Positions 56,065 through 64,000 of a DNA stretch of 64,000 bases are shown here, one piece after another (position 1 is the first letter of the stretch; each line of letters begins with the position of its first letter). The notes beneath the pieces were generated by a model. It worked only from the letters and a program-made list of their open reading frames with translations. It did no database searches and was not told the DNA's origin. The stretch comes from Isoetes taiwanensis. Taxonomy: Eukaryota > Streptophyta > Lycopodiopsida > Isoetales > Isoetaceae. The position numbers and the translations under genes are program-made. The stretch lies in contig JAJEKV010000079.1 in assembly GCA_021234155.1 (NCBI GenBank), positions 417,327-481,326 of the forward strand, given 5' to 3'.

Positions 56065-58451
56065 AAGGCCATATTTTATTTAACATGGGATTTTTGGGTT
56101 GCCCCTAAAGAATGAACCCTCGTTATAATGAGTTTGGGGTATATCAGGGTATATGCGGCATATGCACAGGATATCTTGGTAGCTTTACTCAAAGTAGGCT
56201 GACCCGATAAATTGTGGTCAATACATTATAATTCTGAGAAGAAAGAAGATGGCGGGGTCTTTTCTATGCCAATCGCGGGAGCAAATCATAAGAGCTGAGA
56301 TCATTTAGACATGTGAGAGGGCTTCAGTAAAAACACAAATCTTTGTTTATTCCAATAAGCGAGCTTCGTCTCCATTTAATATGAGCTCAATTTTTTCCTT
56401 ATCTATATCTAACATCTAGCGTGTATAACATAGTCGGGTGAAAGCGTATTACGATTGTCACTTTGGAACCCTCAAAGTACACCTGCTGGGTACTTTTAAA
56501 GCTGATACTTTCTACGCTTTTCTTCGAATTAAAATCAATCTAAATTTTTTGAGTTGAAGGTCAATAGCATGCTCGATCCATAGTATTAGAGGATGTAATG
56601 ATATATTAGAAATTGGAAATGGATGAATAAACTCTCAAACTTATTGTTTATTGAGACATTAATGCATGTTCGATGCAGTGTTTGGGTACTTTTTAGGTAG
56701 TTTGCACCCCTAAAAGAACTTTAGATGGTACATCTAGCATGCTTTCACCCGAGTCCTTTTCACGACTCAGGAAAATTCCCTTTGGGACTTTATCACCTTC
56801 ACTTGAAATCGCTTTTTCAAGGGAATGGCCGAAGGAAGGCCCGGTTGTAAATCTTAATAATATTTCAAGTGTAGATTTTAATATTCCAAGTATAAAGACC
56901 TCATGGCATAGTGATTGATGCATTACACATGCTCTGTGATAAAAATGGGTTATGGACCAATAACCTGATATAATGAAATAATTGAACCCTCACGATGCAG
57001 ACATGGATGATTAATCCACATAATCCTATATAATATAGACAATTCAGGTTATATGCGGCGTAAAGTTGAGGTTAGAAGAAGAGTAGGGCGAGATAGGGAT
57101 TAGGATATATAAGCACATGGTACCCGGTACGTATCAAATATTTGTATTGTATGTACATGTCATGTATGTAGGTTCTATCTTCTAACGATTATATAAGATA
57201 GAGGATTCCAAAGATCTTTGGAAGAGCATTATTATCTAACGCGTCCGGTAAATATGCCTAATGAGTGCCACAAAAAGAACTTCTTTGTTACGCTTTTTGT
57301 TTAGAGAATTTGCTCACTGTATTTACTTTTGTAGGTTTAGAAACTGACCTTTGAATGTAGAAAGCAACATCTTCCCTTATTCGAAATGTGCTTTCTGAGG
57401 GAACAAAACTATAAAGCCGATTGTACAGGACATCCCTTAAGCAGGTGAGAGCTCAACAAGTAAAATATTACAGGACTTTCTAGGGTTCATGATATTTACG
57501 TATGAAGATAGAAGTCTCACATTGAACCTTTATTCATATGTAGGCATTATTTGAAGTCTTACGATTATGTAAGGATTCCAAGAAGACTTTTCATTAAGTT
57601 CCTCAGAGGATCCACATGCTTTCTTTGTCGACCTGAAATGCATCAGGAAGGAACATAGCCTTGAACATGTATTTTTGATGAGGGATTTCCTTTTGTGTCA
57701 TCAACTTGTATTTCACGTGGTGGAGGCGTTTGTCACTAACCATTTCATGTATCGTCTGCTTGATTACTTTCGTGCCAAGGTGATTCCATAAAATATATAC
57801 ATCTTGAGGAAAGATACTTAGGATACTTGGATTTAGATGACTTGTTAATTCGATGCATACCTTGTAGATATCCATTTACATATATTGAGTGACACACTTG
57901 GCTAAAGCTTAATGCAGGCCATTCCATTTTGATCCTATAAGCTATCTATCTATATCTATCATATATAATACTAAAGAAACCCGAAGGGAAATATGATAGT
58001 TTGTCGCGATCTTACAATAAGTTCATTTTGTTATGGTCCGTTCATTTTGTTATGTGTAAAAACTTTCATTCTAAGCCGTTAAATAATTAGTTATTATTTT
58101 GCCCTCACTAGGTCAATGCATACCAAAAACGACTTGAACGATCCTGCCATGTCGAGTGAACCCACACCATAACCTCCACTTTGTAAGCTAGAACAAAAAT
58201 TTTCATTTTGTCCTGAAGCCCAGGAGTTTACAACACTTTCAGGGCTACGCGGGGATCTCGAGGAAGTAGGGAGCGTCAATCTATTCAATTAAAACCTAAA
58301 TAAAGCCATACTTTGTGTCGTCTGAATTATCACGGTAGTTTTCTAACCTTCTTTCTAACATTGGATTAGGTGTATTTTTAGGTGCTTTAAGCTAAATCAA
58401 CCCGGTGGCTTTCGATGTGGTGATGTAACCTTTGGCAGGAGCTTTTACGTA

Positions 58452-58533
58452 ATGGAAGCTGAGAAGGAGGACTGTTAGATGTGCCGGAGATGTGGTTGGA
58501 CATATTTAAATCCTTATAAGGCCATCACCATTC
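58452..58533 (+). pseudogene. Possible first exon with a CxxCGWTY zinc-ribbon start
   Basis: ATG at 58452 reads MEAEKEDC, stop, then MCRRCGWTYLNPYKAITIQ ending in a GTAAGT donor. The CRRCGWTY.NP wording resembles the N-terminus of a plant zinc-binding family (C..CGW.YPNPHPSAKHRR), from memory. No following exon was found. The stop makes it a fragment at best. Confidence 0.25.
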
Positions 58534-59227
58534 AGGTAAGTCATCTTGCTTTGTAAAGACCATCATCATCATTCCTTTCCTGGATAAGGGCAGTCTACAT
58601 AGTATTTTTCTAAGTGCGGGGGACTCTTTGACTTCATTTTTCGCAGATGGATATATGCCTATTTGGGGCTTTTTGGCTTACACAGAATCTTTGAGTTTTC
58701 CCTCTATCCCAAAAACTTTGAGTTTTTCCTCTATCCCGATACGATTGATCCCAACATCTCTTATATTTGGGTGACATGAAGCATACGAGTTAGATCTATT
58801 CCATTCTATTATTTCCATCAAGAAAACATTCTGTCTGCCTGGTTTTGATTTTGTGATACGTCATGCATTATCTGTCATGCATTATCTGAGAACTTTAAAT
58901 TAAACTATATATTCATGGTTTTTCTGGCTCGGATGTTTGGATCTTGATCCCGACCAAATCATTTTGTTTACAAAAGAAACCTTCTTGCGTTGTCACATTC
59001 TGTCTCTTCATGCGGCGGGGAAGCGATTACCAATTTTGCAAAAGCGATTAGGAAAGTGCATGGGTTATGGGAGTGCCCACTATTGACTCATTCATTTCGG
59101 CATCTAATTTATTGTGCTTCTACAATATTCCACAACGTTCAGCCGAAATAGACACAGAGAAGGTAAGATTGAGCCAAAAGAGACATACATATGTTTTTTT
59201 AGAGCCGTAGACAAAGAGATGGCTTCT

Positions 59228-59341
59228 TAAGCCATAGAAAATGGTTTCTTGGAGTGGTAACCTCTACACTTTTTTCTCTATTCGTAAGCCATAGAAAATG
59301 GTTTCTTGGTGTGGCCTCTTCATTGCTTTCTCTATTTGCCC
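59228..59341. repeat. 57-bp tandem doubling
   Basis: TAAGCCATAGAAAATGGTTT with CTTGG after it starts at 59228 and again at 59285, and both are followed by related TTTCTCTATT ends. Confidence 0.85.
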
Positions 59342-62300
59342 TAATATAGTTACATATATTCTGGGACAGAAAATGCACTTCTACTCTTGAAGGATATAGA
59401 TGAACTGCTCTTCTCTGGTGCTTGGATTCAAAGGAAAAACTCTGGCATAGAGCATGAAAAGGCTTCAATTATGCAGCTTTTGTTTTCCTTCATGTCAATG
59501 TTTCTTTGGGTGCGGGCACAAATGTTCTTTGGGTGCGAGCTCCTTGCCGATTGTGAGAGACCGACCAGGTATGGAGTACCTTGACCGTTGATTTTATTTT
59601 ACTTCATAGCTTCTCTTGTAAGCGGTTAGATGATAAGGATGAGCAAAAAATTGGATTGGTTATGAAAAGCCTGCGTTCTTTGCTCCCAGCATTTGCCTAT
59701 TGTAGCTATGGTGAAACGACCATATAATGAAGCAATTAGCTCCTCTTTTTTTAGTTTCTCTCGCCAGTGAGAGGGAGCCTAAAGGCTGAGTTGTAGCAAC
59801 AAAGCTTGGCAAGAATGGCAATTTGGTTCATCAGTAACCTAGCTACTTCAGCTTGCGCAGGTTGTATGGGCAACATCAAGCACATGTATAGTAAACATTG
59901 TAATGAACACCACATGTCTTGGTCTTTGCATTTATTCCCGCGGTTGTCATGGTATCTTGATGTCTCTTGGATCCTCAGGAATTAGGACTTCTAGGTTAGA
60001 TTGGCCTAAGGTTGCCCGGCATGCTCATGTTCATGTTCATGCGTGATTCTACGTGAGTATTCTTGTACTCCTATGGCACGGCGTGTAGTTTCCACTGATA
60101 GGGATGCCACATCACCTCTATGACTCCATGATAAGAGTCCTCGATTGCGGGCGATAGGTGGGAAGGGTATCTTATCTGAGTTCCACCCCACCAACTCATG
60201 CGGAGACCGGAATGTATGGTACGAGTGGGCATTTCTCTGCGAGGAGGGCACGCATGTAGGGCTGAGCTTCCATTGTTCGGAGCTATGTGTCATGATGGTT
60301 GGTAATTTGACCATGTTCTTTGCTTACGATATTCATGTTTGATATTTCCTTAAGTTATTGTCATTGTCTTAGCATTGTACTCCGCATTAAGTTTTAAGAT
60401 GCAGCATAAGATTTCGAGTATTATTCCCATGCATGCGATGGCGGCCCGGGGATCCCACTTAGTCACAAGGACTAACCCGGTGAGTGCATGTGCGGTGAAA
60501 AGAACAAAGCGATGCTTTTATTATTTATTGTGGCTCATGGATGGCTTCTAGGGTTGAGTTCTTAAACATAGATATTATTTGAGAATATGGATTCTTTGGA
60601 TGTTAATGTTATCACGATTATATTGAGATCTCAATGAAGATAATGTGGATTTCAATGCGAGAAAACATGCCACATAAGAGTAGAAAAGGATGAATAGGGT
60701 AGAGTTGTTGTTGAAAAGAGATGCCATCCATTGTACCCGAGGAAGAGCATATAAGAGGAAATAAATGCATTGCTTAGGTGGCCTCTATATCGGCCTAGTT
60801 TTAGTAGGCTATGGAACTAAGCATTTCCAAGCATGTGACTATAGCAACTTCAAACAACTTTGCAAAGTGCAATTTGTACTTCTAAAAGTGAAGGAGACAC
60901 TAGATAAGGCTGTGCAGCCAAAGTCTAAGGGCTAAGATAAAGGGAACATATGAAGGACCATATAGCGGATCAACTATCTAGATCAACTTATTGGATGTGG
61001 AGGACCTTATGCGCAATGGAACCCTAATAACTATCTATGTATTATGCATGATAAAATGGACCAACAAAGACTTGTCTTCCACAATTCAAGTACATACTTA
61101 AGTCATGTGGAAGATCATACCCTTCTTGATTTTAATGACGTCTTGCGTAGAAGCGATCCTCAAACCTAGATGGGCATTTCGGTTTGAATTTGTAAGAGTG
61201 ATGGTTAGGATTTTCACATTGGGAGTATCATGAGGTGTTTAAAAACTATGAGAATGGTTATAATGTAGATTACCTCTAGGGATCCTACGGCTAGCCGGGC
61301 ATTACATAGTGTATTGTTGGATGGAAACCCTAGTAGTATTGAAAGTTTAGTAAAGGCAAGGTTTAGGGCATGGACCTAATGAACATGTTGGGCTTCAGCA
61401 TCTAGTGCTAAACCTGTGAGATCGCCTAAGCTCCTCTTGCAGCAGTAATTGTCTTTGAGGTCAAAATAAGAGCGAGGTGAATGTTTCTTTTTCTATCCTA
61501 CTTAGCAGTAGGTAAGGTATTTTTGAAAGGAGTCAATTTGGGGTTCTAATGCGGGATATACTCATGAGGATGTGGATGTGGATGCATTATTTGGAAAATA
61601 TAGTCATGTCTTGAGACAGACCAGGTGACCAACTTTCCTAGGCCTACTGGAAATCCTATAGGATCTCTCATAGAAGAAGTGCACGATTGGAAGTGTTTTG
61701 TGATGGTTATGCTCGACATGGAAGGTCATTCTGGGCCTCTTGATTCACTTTTTAGGTAAGAGAGGGATTCCAACCATGGAATGGAAAATGGGACCTTCGT
61801 AAGGAGAAGTAAAGAGGGGCGTAAATTCTTGGACACGTGGATGTGGAATGGCAAGCCTATGATACCCTCCGTGTCAACCAAAAGCTCTAAAACCAACCAA
61901 CCTGGGTGGTGAAGCAATCGGGATTGATCTGAAGGATGGCATCAATGACCACATCGCTACTGGCAAACTAATCTCGATGAGACCAATCGCATTGATAGAC
62001 ATCGGAAGAAGGTGATTAACTTGTTGGCCGAGTAGACACATCCCCTAAGAGTCGAAAAGAAGGCGGTTCTCAAAAGTAGGTGAAACATTAGCAGTAATCG
62101 CATCAAGATGATGATACTGGCTAGTAGTATCATAAGGCATATGCTCCTCCCTCAACTGGCTGTAAACAATTTATGTTGGCCCCAAGAAGGATAGCCAAAA
62201 TATCTAGGTGCCGGGATTGTTATGAACCTTCTACTAACGGAGTGCCACCACCTGTAGTAGTAAAACCGCCAGACGAGACCCATCCGTGGTTGGATGCAAC

Positions 62301-64000
62301 TAATCCTGGAGCATTTCCGTGCTGAAGAAGATAATGTTAACCTCCCTACTGCGCGCGGTGTGGAATGGTGGTGTTTAGCATCAATTGAGTAATGCCACCA
62401 TAAAGAAAGATATTTAGTTTGTTGGACAAAGAGTGAGAAGAAATCCTTTGACCTCGACCTTTGGGCCGTATTATTGAAACCATATTGTACTTGTGGACTC
62501 CAAAAACTATTCCAAGTAGAAATGTGAGTGTTACAACACCGTGGATGTAAGGAATAAGGCTATCATATCATTGGGGATGCCGGAGGAAACGAAAACTATA
62601 AATATGCTTTCTTCATTAATATATATCACCCGCTTATGAAAGTTGTGTACTACATGAAAGGGCAGGATATATGAATTTAACTTATATGTGAGCGTAGTGA
62701 ATTTAATCAAGTTACTAAAAACTTGTAATTAAAAATGTATCCCAAAAATCAAGACATAATCCCAATTTAATTTGAATGATGGTTAGGTCGTGAATTGATC
62801 ATCATCCCATAGATGAAAAATAAGGAGCATGCATTCTCTTTGTCTCACCTGGTCGGGCGACCAAACTCGAGTATGTGGAAGGCCTGAAAACTTAGATTGG
62901 CAACATTTGTTACCGTTAGAGAACGCAGTCTTTACCGATGCTCTGGCATTATTAGTGTGTACATGTGGATCGAAAGTATATAATAAGAGTTGTAAGTGGA
63001 ATAAAGATAAATGTAATTGTATTCATAGATGTAATTGAGGCCAAGTATTGTGCGGTTTTACAATTGGTTTTGTATTTGTAGAAGTACACATCTAATGCCT
63101 TACCGACAATCAAAGTGTAGTTGATTGTTACAGGTGGTGGAACTGAAAGTGGACGACATGCATGCCAAGGAAGCAAAGGTGGAAGATAGGTGCATGCATA
63201 TGTGTACTTTTTGGATTGATGATGTTTCTAGATTGATAGTGGATACGTATTGCAAAAATTATATTACGCAAGTGGTATAGAAAATTGGATCAAAGTCAGA
63301 CATTGATAAGGTTCTTAAGCATAGCTCAAGATCGTTATGTCGGTTGAAGTAAACATGTGATGTAATATTACACATTCTAATCCCTTCATTTGTTGATATA
63401 GGCTTCCATAGATGTAGAGCGCTCCTAGGAATAAACATGTGGAAGCTTCATATATATGGGCTCTATAAATGTGGGGTCTATAACATGTATGAGTCGGAAG
63501 GGCTTCATTATTCTTTTAGGAACATGTTAAATTTGTTAAAAGCTCTCATGGAATTGAGAATGTTCACCAAATATACAACCAAAATACATTATGAATTGTA
63601 TAAAAAATGGTTAACAAATATGCAAAACTAATGATGCCATATAACATGACTTGAGATTTCATAAATAACAAAATTGTGTCATTATAAAAGAAATAGTCAT
63701 CTAGTTTTGTAATGACTTAAGAGATGTAAATAAAATTGTTACTATAGAATGGAAAAATATTTGACTCGAGAGTCATACGTAACAAATTGACATCAATATA
63801 AGAAATAGTCAATAGTTTTAATGCTTGTGCATGGGTTGAAATGGGGCTGAGTTTGGGATTGAGCACGAAAGGTGTGGTGGTGCGAGCATGGGTGATATTT
63901 TGCGGCGACCCAGACATATGACAAGCGCTGACGTCAGTAACCGCTAAGAAGTAAAATAAGTAACTCTTTCCTGCATACTTAGATGATCTGCCCATCAAAT

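Larger units (their letters stand above)
56065..63998. other. Eight kb without a confident gene
   Basis: AT-rich intergenic DNA with several short perfect doublings (58021-58054, 58689-58737, 58860-58888, 59228-59341). Minus-strand frames at 56693-56923 and 57603-57875 (90 aa) and the frames around 60006-60342 look weakly coding, but I recognise none. 61.3-62.5 kb shows fragments such as PPPVVVKPPDETHPWL that might be transposon debris. Confidence 0.45.

Overview
The window reads as nuclear DNA of a land plant with a large, gene-poor, transposon-rich genome. Evidence: decayed Ty3/gypsy LTR retrotransposons, two CACTA (En/Spm) transposases with plant-type TNP2, DUF4218 and DUF4216 regions, and an intron-rich leucine-rich-repeat receptor kinase of the LRR-VIII-1 (HPCA1-like) type with GT..AG introns. 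Nothing bacterial was seen: no operons, no ribosome-binding sites, no CRISPR, no recognisable tRNA or rRNA gene. The species cannot be named. One gypsy remnant (47.6-49.7 kb) has RT wording closer to fungal/Tcn1-type elements than to the usual seed-plant chromoviruses, which is a weak hint towards a non-seed or early-diverging plant.

Layout. 1-6503 (+): 3' part of a Ty3/gypsy element with three zinc knuckles, RT, RNase H and the integrase zinc-binding domain, then a long non-coding tail with minisatellites, a polypurine tract and the 3' LTR. 6504-10085 (+): a decayed CACTA transposase gene whose reading frame starts at the first base after that LTR, so the gypsy element sits inside the CACTA element. 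10829-18200: at least seven tandem copies of a GC-rich unit of about 1.1 kb, with a diverged partial copy at 18.47-18.86 kb; I cannot assign it to a family. 18.9-31.5 kb: no convincing gene, but a CpG/GATC-rich patch, a 105-bp degenerate repeat, a 430-bp CpG-rich block and a 0.7-kb direct duplication (26.1 and 29.05 kb). 31560-36436 (-): the receptor kinase gene, with clean LRR exons and a frameshifted kinase domain. 41.9-47.3 kb: a second CACTA remnant (+). 47.6-49.75 kb: the fungal/Tcn1-like gypsy remnant (+). 50433-54637 (-): a short LTR element of the same family as the first gypsy, with two LTRs, PBS and PPT but no pol. 54.7-54.97 kb (-): an integrase core. 55.0-56.06 kb: a second copy of the 5' end and upstream region of the receptor gene. 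56.1-64 kb: no confident gene.

The only candidate host gene is the receptor kinase. Almost everything else is mobile DNA in nested or rearranged order: gypsy inside CACTA, two relatives of one gypsy family in opposite orientations about 44 kb apart, and a duplicated receptor promoter region beside retroelement debris. No operating multi-gene system is visible. The least explained structure is the 1.1-kb tandem array.
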